NCBI GenBank assembly: GCA_027577595.1
Contig: JANBRJ010000067.1
Span: forward strand, 1 to 64,000
DNA: 64,000 bases
Source: Coemansia sp. RSA 487
Lineage: Eukaryota > Kickxellomycota > Kickxellomycetes > Kickxellales > Kickxellaceae
Direction of reading: 5' to 3'
A model generated the notes under the pieces. It was not told where the DNA came from. It did not search any database and saw only the letters and a list, made by a program, of their open reading frames with translations. Below are positions 1 through 9,165 of this stretch, piece after piece. The position numbers and the translations under genes are program-made. Numbering within the stretch: the stretch's first letter is position 1; the number at the start of each line of letters is the position of its first letter.

Positions 1-253
1 GAAAGGAAATAAAAGATAAAACATCATCTGAATACTCCTTGTTATCCATCCCAGGTCCATGCTCGATTCGTCACAGTTATTGCTATGGATTTTTTATATC
101 AGACATGGAAAAGGACATCTATTTCAAGCTTGTTCTCAGTGATATCTCATTTGCAAATAATACTTTTCTCCACAGTTTCTGGCAATATTTTAGAGAAAAA
201 GAATAGATTACTTGCATTAACTTATCCATTAATAACAGAGCTGTTACTCAAAA

Positions 254-752
254 ATGCTTAGTATCAAAAAGCTTTTGAATAAGGGGCCTTCAAAAGTGCC
301 CAAGCTCATAGTGACTGTTTACTACTATAAAACAGACACTGAGCTTTGGAGCGACAGCTTTGAAGGTAAACATATTGGAACCAGCTACAAACCTATAATC
401 CAAACAATTAAATCCAAGATATATGCCCGGGAACCAGAGTCAGAGCTTGCATATATGCAAGAAGGAAACAACCCCAACAACACTGAATGAGGCAAGCTAC
501 ATTCAACACATCCAAAATAAGACAAGAGTTGAATTATATGCAGCAGCTCTTCGAGTCTATTTTGACGATGGAGAAAGGAAAACAAGGGTTGTTGTTACCT
601 TGAATGAACAAATCGATATTGCCACTAAACGCAACAATATTACTATAATCAAGAAAAACCAATTTAGGGGACAGAATATTAATAAACAGCATACATTTTC
701 AGCAATAGGATCAAGAGATGGCTCTACTATAAACATATCATCAAAAAAGTAG
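254..752 (+). pseudogene. Possible broken gene, unknown
   Basis: Two overlapping open stretches in different frames, 254-490 (78 codons) and 423-752 (109 codons), lie end to end on the same strand. The second reads as plausible protein with alternating charged and hydrophobic residues. I recognise no domain in either. They may be a decayed gene, or two exons whose junction I cannot place, or chance open frames in AT-rich DNA. The bases before 254 show no convincing coding start. Confidence 0.2.
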
Positions 753-1162
753 TTATTTTTATAGCTAGGCATTTTGAAGAAAATTTTATCATAATAAAGA
801 GCACATTTTGTTTTAAAGAGAAATGTTATGAAACGCTCGTTATAAACTTGACAGCATCGCCAGCTCTTGATAATGCTGCTACCGTAGCTAGAAACAGAGA
901 TACAAAGTGTAAACAAGCTTAAATGCGTATGTGTTTTGTAATCAGTACGTTTACTGCTTTGTCTTTAGGTAAGAAATGATTTTTTATTTTGAAAGACCAG
1001 ATCAAAATTATATTAAAAGCGTTGTTTTCTTTTCCTGTCTCGCTTTACCGTCTTTTTCTTCTTTTGTTCCGTGAACCCCTTCCTTTTTCCATTTCTTATC
1101 TCCAAAACTGTATCTTTTATGAATTTTGAATCTAGCGAATCCCGAAATTTAAACCTAACTAA
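753..1162. other. Gene-free stretch before the phosphatase gene
   Basis: No gene is seen. The last 150 bases are rich in C/T runs, as in many fungal promoters, and lead to the phosphatase start; no clear TATA box is visible. Confidence 0.4.
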
Positions 1163-2371
1163 ATGATACTGCAGAATTCGCTACGACCACGCTTCCAGGC
1201 AGTGCTGGCATCGGCATGGATATCCAAACGGTCAGCCAACAACTACGTGCAAGAGTATGTAAAGCGGGTACAGGCAGAAAGTAAGCAGCAGAAAGGAAAC
1301 ACGCGACAAACGATACCGTTTGATCCGCCTATCCAAGTGCAAGTTCTGCGCGTAAATGAGCCCTTTATCGGGTATGAGCCGCTGGATGCAATCAATGGCG
1401 GCGAGGACTCGCTCTTCCACGTACGCTTAAAGCAGAACCTTGTTTTCGGAGTGTCCGACGGTGTTGGAGGTTGGAACGAATCCGGAATAGACCCGTCCAT
1501 TTTTAGCCGTTCGCTGACTGCATACTCGGCAGCCGCTGCTGAAAACACCTTTCTTTTGCATGACTCGGACGAAGCTGATCCCAAGGACATTATGCGCAGG
1601 GCGTTTGCGGCAATGCGGCTCGACAATATCCCTGCGTACGGAAGCGCTACCGAGCTAGTTCTCAACTTGTCGCTTGCCTCGGGAAATCTTCAGACGGCGC
1701 AGCTGGGCGATTCGACATATGTCATATTGGACCCCAAACAGAGGGCGCGGGTTGTCTCAGCAGAGCAGCAGCACCGCTTCAACATGCCTTATCAACTGAC
1801 TATTCCACCTACCGGCGACGGTCCAGATCCGATAAAGCCGACCAACGAGGAGACGGGGGACCAGAGCAGCGCACAGTTCTTCAGGCCACGGCCAGAGACC
1901 GAGCAAGGAAGGAAGAAGATCGACGATGACGACTTTACGGACCTTTCGCTGGTTGGATTTGATTCCCCGAATGACGCGCGTCTTGAGAAGCATTCGCTAG
2001 GGCATAACGACATTGTGGTGGCCGCCACCGATGGCCTGTTTGACAACGTCCCTGTTGATGAGGTCGAGAAGCTGGCCGACCGGTTTATGCTTGCCATATC
2101 CAAGATCAACGCCGTTCCCAGCAACGGGGTCAAAGCAAAACCCGAAGACATTGACCTTTTTGGTGGGCTGGCGTATAGCGTTGCAGCCCAGGCTGTCACA
2201 AACTACATTCAGCGAGATCTAAAGTCGCCATTCGCAGAGCGTGCCAAGCTTGCTGGCTATAGCTACACTGGCGGCAAGCCTGACGATGTGACAATTATGC
2301 TTGCGTGGGTCAGAGAAACAAGCAAGGTCGAAGCGCAAGAGAAGCAAAGCGAAAATAAGCCCAAGCTTTGA
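1163..2371 (+). CDS. PTC7: PP2C-type phosphatase, PTC7-like, mitochondrial
   Basis: A 402-residue metal-dependent Ser/Thr phosphatase of the PPM/PP2C superfamily, closest in layout to yeast Ptc7. That enzyme acts in mitochondria and dephosphorylates the coenzyme Q biosynthesis factor Coq7 (family knowledge). Visible motifs are VSDGVGGW (residues 97-104), LGDS (181-184), ATDGLFDN (288-295) and PDDVTIMLAW (373-382). The aspartates in the first, third and fourth are the expected metal ligands. The first 40 residues are basic, with Ser and few acids, and fit a mitochondrial presequence. An acidic, Gln- and Pro-containing insert lies at about 215-260. No intron is needed. It converges on the eL39 gene, with about 210 bases between stops. 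The family is certain; the exact orthologue is probable. Confidence 0.9.
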   Translation: MILQNSLRPRFQAVLASAWISKRSANNYVQEYVKRVQAESKQQKGNTRQTIPFDPPIQVQVLRVNEPFIGYEPLDAINGGEDSLFHVRLKQNLVFGVSDGVGGWNESGIDPSIFSRSLTAYSAAAAENTFLLHDSDEADPKDIMRRAFAAMRLDNIPAYGSATELVLNLSLASGNLQTAQLGDSTYVILDPKQRARVVSAEQQHRFNMPYQLTIPPTGDGPDPIKPTNEETGDQSSAQFFRPRPETEQGRKKIDDDDFTDLSLVGFDSPNDARLEKHSLGHNDIVVAATDGLFDNVPVDEVEKLADRFMLAISKINAVPSNGVKAKPEDIDLFGGLAYSVAAQAVTNYIQRDLKSPFAERAKLAGYSYTGGKPDDVTIMLAWVRETSKVEAQEKQSENKPKL

Positions 2372-2581
2372 GTTTATAAAAATCTTACATTAAGCCACTT
2401 TTAATACAAACTTTGCACACTAGTAAACAGGTAAAAAGGTGACAAAAGATGTGATCTTGCTTTATATATAAACCCGATTTCGTACACTAAGAATGTAAAT
2501 AAGGAAAGATATAAAACAACAACCTTATATTGCGACAATAAAACGCTTTCCAAGTAAATTTTATTGCAAGCTCTCCAACAC

Positions 2582-3314
2582 TTAAAGGTTGAGCTTGGTA
2601 TGGCGCCACTGGCGGCGCTTGGCGTTGTAGCTGATCTTGGACTCGGTCTTAAGGCGGAACCATTGAGGAGAAGGGCGGTTCTGCTTCAACTTCTTGCCAA
2701 GGATGCGCTTGGTACGGAACGACTTGTTGGACGGCTACAAAATATGAAAGCATAGTCAGAAGGTTTCAGCAATAAAAAATGCTGTTTTAGTTATAAGCGG
2801 ACGCTAATTTTGTGTTACTAGTGCATATACACGTCGTTTGTTGTTTATCATGGAGGCGCTACACTACAAAGGTGCTCTTATACTCAGAGCAATAGAGCCG
2901 ATCCTTGGCATTCTGGTTCTATATATTCCCTTTCGGCAAAAACAACGGCCTCACTCTATAGCCCCTTTCAGATCCACGATAGTGCTGCTTTGGTGGGCAA
3001 TTCAGGTTGCATTGAAATCGTCGAGCATCAGGGCAGAGAATTGCAGATTCCACATTGACTGGCAATTAGAAACAGCAAACCCCCAATTTTCGCCTAGAAT
3101 TTCTAATTCCAAAGAGAATCTGATTCAGGATTTCTGCTGCTCGCCAATGTACTAACAAAAAAGATATCTGTATCTATTCTGAAACCACGCATCCCGCTGC
3201 TATTCCCTTGAACAAATTTGAATACTGAGCAGCACCGCCGTGCATCCACCATATCGCAGCGCATCCATCATGAAATCGGCCCAAGAAAAAATACAATCGT
3301 ATCCAACGCACCAT
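2582..3314 (-). CDS. RPL39: 60S ribosomal protein eL39 (spliced)
   Basis: Exon 2 (2734-2582) encodes 50 residues beginning [19 protein letters not shown] and ending [15 protein letters not shown], an almost complete match to the eL39 pattern, a small basic protein lining the ribosomal exit tunnel. The start codon is missing from this exon, and a TAG acceptor stands at 2735-2737. The best upstream donor is ATG|GTGCGT at 3314-3306, which gives a first coding exon of only ATG and an intron of 577 bases with a CTGAC branch-like site near its 3' end. The product is 51 residues, the family length. Yeast RPL39 also has its intron just after the start. Exon 2 is certain; the first exon is inferred. 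It diverges from the eL36 gene. Confidence 0.88.
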
Positions 3315-3634
3315 TTCTATCGAATCCAAAGAGACAAAGTAATAAAAATGATACTATTTCCAAAGTGAAAAGAGGAAGCTCCAGCACTATGTTGCCACAC
3401 AAATTACGAGTTTCTTTGGTTCTTCAAAAATTGCGCTTGGAAAATGCTATTGGCCAAAAAATAAACCGATAAAAATCCCATGACACGAAAACCAAGCCAA
3501 AAGCTTACAGAAAAAAGCAGCCAAAATTAATCAAGCGCTGAACGCCTTGGCTAAAAAGGATTCGAGTTTCTTCCTCTTTTCGCTCATTCTCTCAAATTTT
3601 ACTTTTTTTTACAAGTTACTTTAAAAAAAGAGAA
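3315..3634. promoter_or_regulatory. Shared promoter region of eL39 and eL36
   Basis: This 320-base gap separates two divergent ribosomal protein starts, so it probably carries control sites for both. A C/T-rich tract (about 3565-3610) precedes the eL36 start. I could not pick out a shared, named ribosomal-protein element. Confidence 0.5.
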
Positions 3635-4420
3635 ATGGCTGCTCCCGTCGCAAAGTCCGGTATCATCTACGGTGCCAACGCTGGTCACATCACTGCTCGC
3701 CGTGAGCTGAAGGCCCGTGCATCGAACGCCAAGTCTGTGAGTATCTATTGAACAACAGCAAAAACTATCGACCACGATGGATGCGATTTTATAGAAGATG
3801 AGATGCGTCGAAATACAACGAATCCATCTATCCCATTTGCGTGGGAGACAGGGGACATTTTTGGAATTGGGGTCAGACAATCGTGCGTTTGAGCGGGGGA
3901 ATTCAATCAGAATCCAAATGCTGATCGTTTTGGCGTTAGGGATTCTGAAGGTGTGCTCCCCGGAATACACCAGTGTTGGAATTTTGGAGCATAGACTACC
4001 ACTGGCCCTAGAAAGCAACGCGAATTAAGGCTTTGACTGCCACTCATTAAAAAAGCACCCTTTCATTCTGCCAAACGCCCCCCAAATCTTCCTACAGCCA
4101 ATCCTGCAATTTCCTACACAGATAATCTCTACGAACGGGATCCAAAGCTCAAATTTGTAATACTAAAGCCCAAGTTGTTTTGTCTTTGCGTTTGAATATT
4201 GATGTAGAACAACAAGTCGAAGCACAACGCGTTTGTGCGGAGTCTGATCCGCGAAGTCTCTGGCTTTGCGCCTTATGAGCGTCGCATGATGGAGCTGCTG
4301 AAGAACTCGCGCGATAAGCGTGCCCGTAAGCTGGGCAAGAAGCGCCTGGGTACCATGCGCCGTACCAAGAGGAAGGTCGACGAGCTGTCCGCCATCCTTG
4401 TTGCTGCTCGCCGTCACTAA
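3635..4420 (+). CDS. RPL36: 60S ribosomal protein eL36 (spliced)
   Basis: Two exons, 3635-3736 and 4208-4420, give 104 residues. The donor is GTGAGT and the acceptor TAG, with TACTAAA about 35 bases before the acceptor. Exon 1 starts [18 protein letters not shown]. Exon 2 holds the family core [18 protein letters not shown] and ends in LVAARRH, as in other eL36 proteins of the large ribosomal subunit. The splice is phase 0, between KS and NNKSKHN. The 471-base intron was read for box C/D and H/ACA snoRNA signals; none was convincing. It is divergent from eL39. Confidence 0.93.
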
Positions 4421-4645
4421 GAAGCAAAGACAGAAAATAGAGGAAAGAGTGGAGCCAGGTGTTTTCTCTGGAGGAGGAGATCTAAACATTTCGTTCCAAG
4501 AAAGCAGCTCTATTATTTTTTTTCGTTTTGTTTGCCTTTTTTATGTTCAAAAACATTGTTGACTCTCTTACTTTCTCCACTTTTGCTTCGTTTTGTTTAC
4601 GTTAGCATGTTTGAGTATGTGTGATAGCTTGTGAAATGAGGCGAT

Positions 4646-5276
4646 TTAGACGAACTGTGCAAGATAAGACTCGGCGACAATGCGAGCACGGGCATTCAGG
4701 CTTAGCTTCATCTCGCTGATCTCCTTGTCGACTTCCTCCATAAACTCGATAATGAAGTCGACCAGCTTGTGCTTGAACATTTGCTCTGTGTGGAAGTTGG
4801 TGACCAGGAAGCTGATGTCGTAGCCCTTGATAGGCGCCCGTCTTAAGATGATAAAGCTCTCTGCGCGCATCATTAGGAAGCGCGTAAACTTGTGAGCCAG
4901 AATCCGCTCAATATCGTCGGCCTGCTTGATCTTGATGCTAATGCGCACCGAGTTTATGCTGCTTTCGATCAGCACTTGCTCGTTTTCATTACGGCTGACC
5001 ACGAGAGGGTTCAAAAGCACTTCCTTTGTGTTTCCGGCCTCTACTTCGGGCACGTTGTGTTTTTCTACTATCTGTGACGCAAAGTTGTCCAAGCAGAGCG
5101 CTGCTGTCAGCGTCGAGCGCACAGCGTTGAGGTACGGGCGGAGTGTGTTTGACTATAACAAAAGGTAGAGCAAAAAGAGGTTGCGTTTAATTAGCTTGTT
5201 AATGATGAGCTTTAACATTTTAGATTCTGCGCATCGAGCAAGCCGTGATATAGTGTGGTTTAGAAGCGCTTACCAT
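4646..5276 (-). CDS. ARPC4: Arp2/3 complex subunit 4, ARPC4 (spliced)
   Basis: A 169-residue subunit of the Arp2/3 complex, which nucleates branched actin at endocytic patches. Exon 2 (5152-4646) starts [15 protein letters not shown] and carries the diagnostic stretches [34 protein letters not shown] and [18 protein letters not shown]; length and sequence match the family throughout. The start codon lies on a separate exon: ATG at 5276-5274 followed at once by GTAAGC, with a 121-base intron ending in TATAG and a GCTAAT branch-like site. The first coding exon is therefore only the ATG, as in eL39. The gene diverges from the FKBP gene. Confidence 0.93.
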
Positions 5277-5732
5277 TATCAGCGTCGTGTTTTCAAGTTT
5301 GGAATGTGGTGTTGCAAATACAGGAGATGAGAAACAACAGATGACTGAAATAATGTGAATTGACTCTAGAAAGACCGAAATGAACTGCCAAGAGGGCATT
5401 TATTTATGCTTCTTTGTGACCTTTCCCCTTTCCAGCGCTTCCGTACCTTGCCTGGTTTTGTAATGTTGGTTGCCTTCTCTCCCCTCCCCTCATCTGGTGA
5501 GACCAACGTGTCATCAATTAATCTTGATCGGTGATTTATGATTAGCAAAATATTTTTTTTTCGCTGTTTTTTTTCACACTCCACAACACAGTGCTTTGGT
5601 AAACAAAAATAAAGGCAGTAAAGTATATATATACGTTTCCTCCATTGTTTTTTACTTTCTTACATTCGCGTACACTTTAGCTATTTCATAAATAATTTAA
5701 CTAAAGCCTTACTTGTAACGTATTTCATAAAA
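5277..5732. promoter_or_regulatory. Shared region between ARPC4 and FKBP starts
   Basis: A 456-base gap between divergent genes. It contains a palindromic GTATATATATAC at about 5622-5634, roughly 100 bases before the FKBP start, which could serve as a TATA element. An open frame of 72 codons on the minus strand here looks accidental. Confidence 0.4.
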
Positions 5733-6850
5733 ATGACAGCGACCTTCCGTGGATTTTGGGCGCTCAAGATAATGCCCGGGCATACGTACACGCAGACAGT
5801 TGACGCGTCGTTCCGTGTCAGCAATGTAAGTTACAAAGGGAAAAACCACGCTTTAGAATAGCTAGTAACTTGTACGTAACAAAAGGAATTACTAATATTA
5901 ATTTTATGGTATTACAAATTTAGGCAGCTCTTGGGCTTTCGCTTTCTGACGAACAGCGCACTTCAGTCGTGGCTACAGTTGACGGCAAGGATTTTGTTCT
6001 GTGTTCGCTGACACCTGGCAAAATAGAGCAGCAGCCGCTGGATCTGTGGATGACCGAGGGCGAGGAGATCACTTTTGAGTCCAACGGGAACAACGAGATC
6101 CACCTTACTGGCAATTTTATCTGCGAAGAAGAGGATGATGAGGAAGGGCCTTGCGACTTCGACTATGAAGGATTCAATCCCGAGGAGCTCCAGGAAATGG
6201 TTGCCGAGGGGCTGATTGACCCAAACAGGCTTCTTGACTTGGCGTCATCCGAGGAGGATTCCGAAGATGCTGACTACGATTCCGAAGATGCCGAGACGGA
6301 CGACCGGATCAGAGAGCTGACGGCTGAGGAGGAGCAGATGCTGATGGAAGAAGCAGCTAGCTCCAATGAGGAAGAGGTGGAGCAGGAGAAGCCGAAGAAG
6401 AAGGCTGTCAAGGAAGTAAAGATCAAGAAGCAGGCAGAGAAGAAGCGCAAGGAGGCCGAGGAGGAGGCCGAGAAGGCCAGCCCCAAGAAGGCCAAGAAGG
6501 AGAAGGAAGCGACGACAAAGAAGCTCCAGGGCGGCGTGGTTGCTGAGATCAAGGAGGAAGGCGCGGGGCAGGGCGTCAAGAAGGGAGCGCGCGTGGGAAT
6601 GTACTACATCGGCAAGCTGACCAACGGCAGAGTGTTTGACAAGAACGTCAAGGGAAAGCCTCTGTGGTTCCGCCTGGGCGCAGGCGAGGTCATAAAGGGC
6701 TGGGACGTCGGTATTGTCGGCATGAAGAAGGGCGGCGAGCGCCGCTTGACCATCCCCGCCGCCATGGCCTATGGCAAACGCGGTGCTCCGCCAGACATCC
6801 CCGCCAACGCCACGCTTGTCTTTGACATCCGCCTGGTTGATTTTAAATAG
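5733..6850 (+). CDS. FPR4: Nucleolar FKBP-type prolyl isomerase (Fpr3/Fpr4-like), spliced
   Basis: Exons 5733-5825 and 5924-6850 give 339 residues. The donor is GTAAGT, the acceptor TTTAG, with TACTAAT about 30 bases upstream. The order is that of Fpr3/Fpr4/FKBP39: an N-terminal nucleoplasmin-like domain (about 1-90, beginning [17 protein letters not shown]); a long stretch of Asp/Glu blocks followed by Lys/Glu-rich coil (about 95-235); and a C-terminal FKBP domain (about 245-339) with [30 protein letters not shown] and [16 protein letters not shown]. Relatives act as histone chaperones and isomerise prolines in histone tails in the nucleolus (family knowledge). Whether it is Fpr3 or Fpr4 cannot be decided. 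Starting at the downstream GTG would cut the N-terminal domain, so the spliced start is preferred. Confidence 0.9.
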
Positions 6851-6917
6851 CTTTTTTTATGATGGACAGTCTAAATATTATTTTGGTTTCTTATTCCAAT
6901 TTTGCCTGGGTCTTTGG

Positions 6918-8537
6918 CTAGGCCACAGCACAGTATGTTGCCATTCCGATGATGAGGCCGGTGGCTGCCGCCACGCCTGCCGCAATCTTCTGCGCCTGGC
7001 TCTTGGTGTACACCTTCTCCTCCTTGAGTCTCTGTTGCTGTTGCTGCTGCTGCCGCCGCTGCTGCTGCTCGTAGTACATGTCCAGCTCCGTGTCGCTGTA
7101 CCCATTGTCACCGCCCAAAACCATTGCTGCTGGATCAACAGAAGCGCCGCCGGCGCTGCCGTTCAGCAGCTGAGCGCTCAGTGCAGACACTTCAGCCTCT
7201 TGCCTTGAAGCAACAGCACCAAGGACGGCCGACATCGTCGACAAGTGGTCAACGATGCTGCGCGTAGCCTTTTCGTGGCTCTCCATTCTTTGTTCCACAG
7301 CGCGACGAGCATCAGCGGCTTTTACTTGGTGCTCTTCCAGCGCTACAGCCATCTTCTCGTCAACACCAGCAACAATCTTTCGGCGTTTCCTTGGCTCGAA
7401 GATAGCTTGGGCCAAGAACAGTGCTACGATATTCATGAACAGCACGGCCCACGTGCCATATGTGCTAGCCCTGCGGATCTTGTCGCTCCAGATCTGCTCC
7501 TCGTGGTATCGCATACGGATCGAGTTAACCAGCTCGTCGTATCTACGATCGACCAGGGTTTCCGCGTCGTGAACCTGCTTGGCAACGGTTTGTTCGAATG
7601 ATTCGGATTGGTGCTCCATCCGGTACAGACTGGTGAAGCGAGCCACGTCCTCCTCGTTCCACAAATGCTTGCGCTGTAAAAGGCTGTTTATTTCGCGCTG
7701 GCTTGCGATGCGGTCATGGATAGCATGGGCGTGCTTTTGTTTGGCCACCTCGAGGTCACGCCGCGCTTGGTGGAATTGTGTGCCTGTTTCCTCTACGCGC
7801 TGCTTGAGCTGAGAGATGTGGTCGTACCCTGTGGTTTGGTTGAGCGCTTTGGCCACCCACGTTGTCCAGTCATCGTCCTTGGGAAGCGATCGCAGTGAAT
7901 CCAGCTTCGCTTTCCCTGAAACTAGCAACCGAAATAGCGCACTTTCCCTTTGCCACCGAGATACAGTGTCGGTTGAGCGGGAGTTGGCTTCGTCCTGTGA
8001 AGATGGTGCGGGGCTGGGGCTGCTTTGTTTACGAGTCGAGAACAGTTTGCCAAGTAGCTGGCGTATTCCAAAAGTGGCCTGCTCCTTTGTATCTTGGCTA
8101 TCGACGTTCTTTCCTGTATCCAAATCGCTGGCGTTCTGCCCATCCAACAAGGTATTGAGAGGTTCTGTATCGTCCGTGCCATTTGCGTGACTGTTCATTG
8201 GAATATGTGCATCTTGTTTGGTTTTCCCGTTGAGCGGCCGCAACGGCGTGTGCCAGTGTGGTGGTGGCAAGTATATAACGCTGAGAGGGACCAGGGCCAT
8301 CGAGCCCTTTGGGTTATTGTACATTTGTTCTGAAAGCTTGTCGCTGATTTCCGGACCACCAGGGAACCGTGCATGGTTGGACTCGAGGCTCTGAGGCACA
8401 GCAGTATCTACGGGTTCTGTACTTTTAGAAGTCTCGCTTGCTGTTGGGTCTTTGGGCGCTGACGTGTATGCACGTGCTGTGAGCTGTGACAAAAGTTGAG
8501 GAGCCCTGCGTACCAGCAACAGTCGTGTGGGCAGCAT
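6918..8537 (-). CDS. SHE9: Mitochondrial inner-membrane protein, Mdm33/She9 family
   Basis: A 539-residue protein starting at MLPTRLLLVRRAPQLL, a typical arginine-rich mitochondrial presequence; the frame runs further upstream but without support. The family hallmark NSLLQRKHLWNEEDVARFTS lies at about 284-303, inside a coiled-coil region (about 235-350). A first membrane segment follows at about 360-381 and a second hydrophobic segment ends the protein (about 517-539). Residues 30-195 are disordered and polar. A glutamine-rich run near the C-terminus (bases about 7030-7075) is a CAG-type repeat. Mdm33/She9 proteins shape the inner membrane and influence its division (family knowledge). It converges with the FKBP gene and diverges from the complex I subunit gene. 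Confidence 0.85.
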   Translation of the reverse strand: MLPTRLLLVRRAPQLLSQLTARAYTSAPKDPTASETSKSTEPVDTAVPQSLESNHARFPGGPEISDKLSEQMYNNPKGSMALVPLSVIYLPPPHWHTPLRPLNGKTKQDAHIPMNSHANGTDDTEPLNTLLDGQNASDLDTGKNVDSQDTKEQATFGIRQLLGKLFSTRKQSSPSPAPSSQDEANSRSTDTVSRWQRESALFRLLVSGKAKLDSLRSLPKDDDWTTWVAKALNQTTGYDHISQLKQRVEETGTQFHQARRDLEVAKQKHAHAIHDRIASQREINSLLQRKHLWNEEDVARFTSLYRMEHQSESFEQTVAKQVHDAETLVDRRYDELVNSIRMRYHEEQIWSDKIRRASTYGTWAVLFMNIVALFLAQAIFEPRKRRKIVAGVDEKMAVALEEHQVKAADARRAVEQRMESHEKATRSIVDHLSTMSAVLGAVASRQEAEVSALSAQLLNGSAGGASVDPAAMVLGGDNGYSDTELDMYYEQQQRRQQQQQQQRLKEEKVYTKSQAQKIAAGVAAATGLIIGMATYCAVA

Positions 8538-8849
8538 TTGGAAGAGAATAAATAGCGAATGTGCTTTTTGAATCGGGTGGGTGGAATCGAACACAGCTGC
8601 AAAAGAAACGAGCCTGTTTGATTCCAAATCGCAAGTGGTGGGGGATCTTTGAGGGGTCTCCATTGTCCACTCTCCTCCCTGTAATCCAGCGGCTAATCCC
8701 GCGATCAACGGCGAGACGGCTGATAAACAGATTCGCTCTCCACAAAAAGCAATAGAATTTCACAGCTTTTCGTTTTCTCTTTTGCTTTAATTCAAATTCG
8801 ACTACATTTTTGTATTTGCATACTGTATAAGCTTTTTCATTTAAAGAAT
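8538..8849. promoter_or_regulatory. Shared region between two mitochondrial genes
   Basis: This 312-base gap lies between divergent starts of two genes for mitochondrial inner-membrane proteins, an arrangement that would allow joint control. No specific element was recognised. Confidence 0.35.
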
Positions 8850-9059
8850 ATGGTTCTCAACGCACTTCGCGATGCTACGTTCAAAAACCCGTTTGCAATC
8901 TGGGGCCTTGGACTCGGGTTCTTGGGACCTTTGCTTGTAGTGGTTGTTCCGCCGATTCGCGATGCCACAGGCTTTGTATCGCCAAAAGCTATTCCCCAGC
9001 ACTACCCACTACCGCAGCGTGAACGGCGTCCAACCCAAGGATACGAGGACAAAAATTGA
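8850..9059 (+). CDS. Complex I accessory subunit, NDUFA3/NI9M-like
   Basis: A 69-residue protein with one hydrophobic segment (about 16-38, IWGLGLGFLGPLLVVVVPPI) after a short amphipathic start, then a polar tail containing PKAIPQHYPLPQRE. The size, the single membrane pass ending in PP and the YPxPxR tail motif recall NDUFA3 (B9) and the 9.5-kDa fungal complex I subunit. At this length the match is suggestive only; another small inner-membrane protein is possible. Coding is supported by a good ATG context, codon usage like its neighbours and a compact intergenic position. Confidence 0.6.
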   Translation: MVLNALRDATFKNPFAIWGLGLGFLGPLLVVVVPPIRDATGFVSPKAIPQHYPLPQRERRPTQGYEDKN

Positions 9060-9165
9060 TAGAACAAGAGTGTAGAGTGCTTTTTTCAGTCTGTATTGGA
9101 AATAACAAAAAATAATCGTAAGGATATAAATAGGGGGTATTTTGGAGATGTTTTAGATAGGGGGG

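Noticed and set aside
3737-4207. Possible snoRNA in the eL36 intron
   Set aside because: Only weak C-box-like and D-box-like strings, about 150 bases apart, with no terminal stem.
8538-8708. N-terminal extension of the Mdm33/She9 protein
   Set aside because: It would bury the mitochondrial presequence that starts at the internal ATG (8537).
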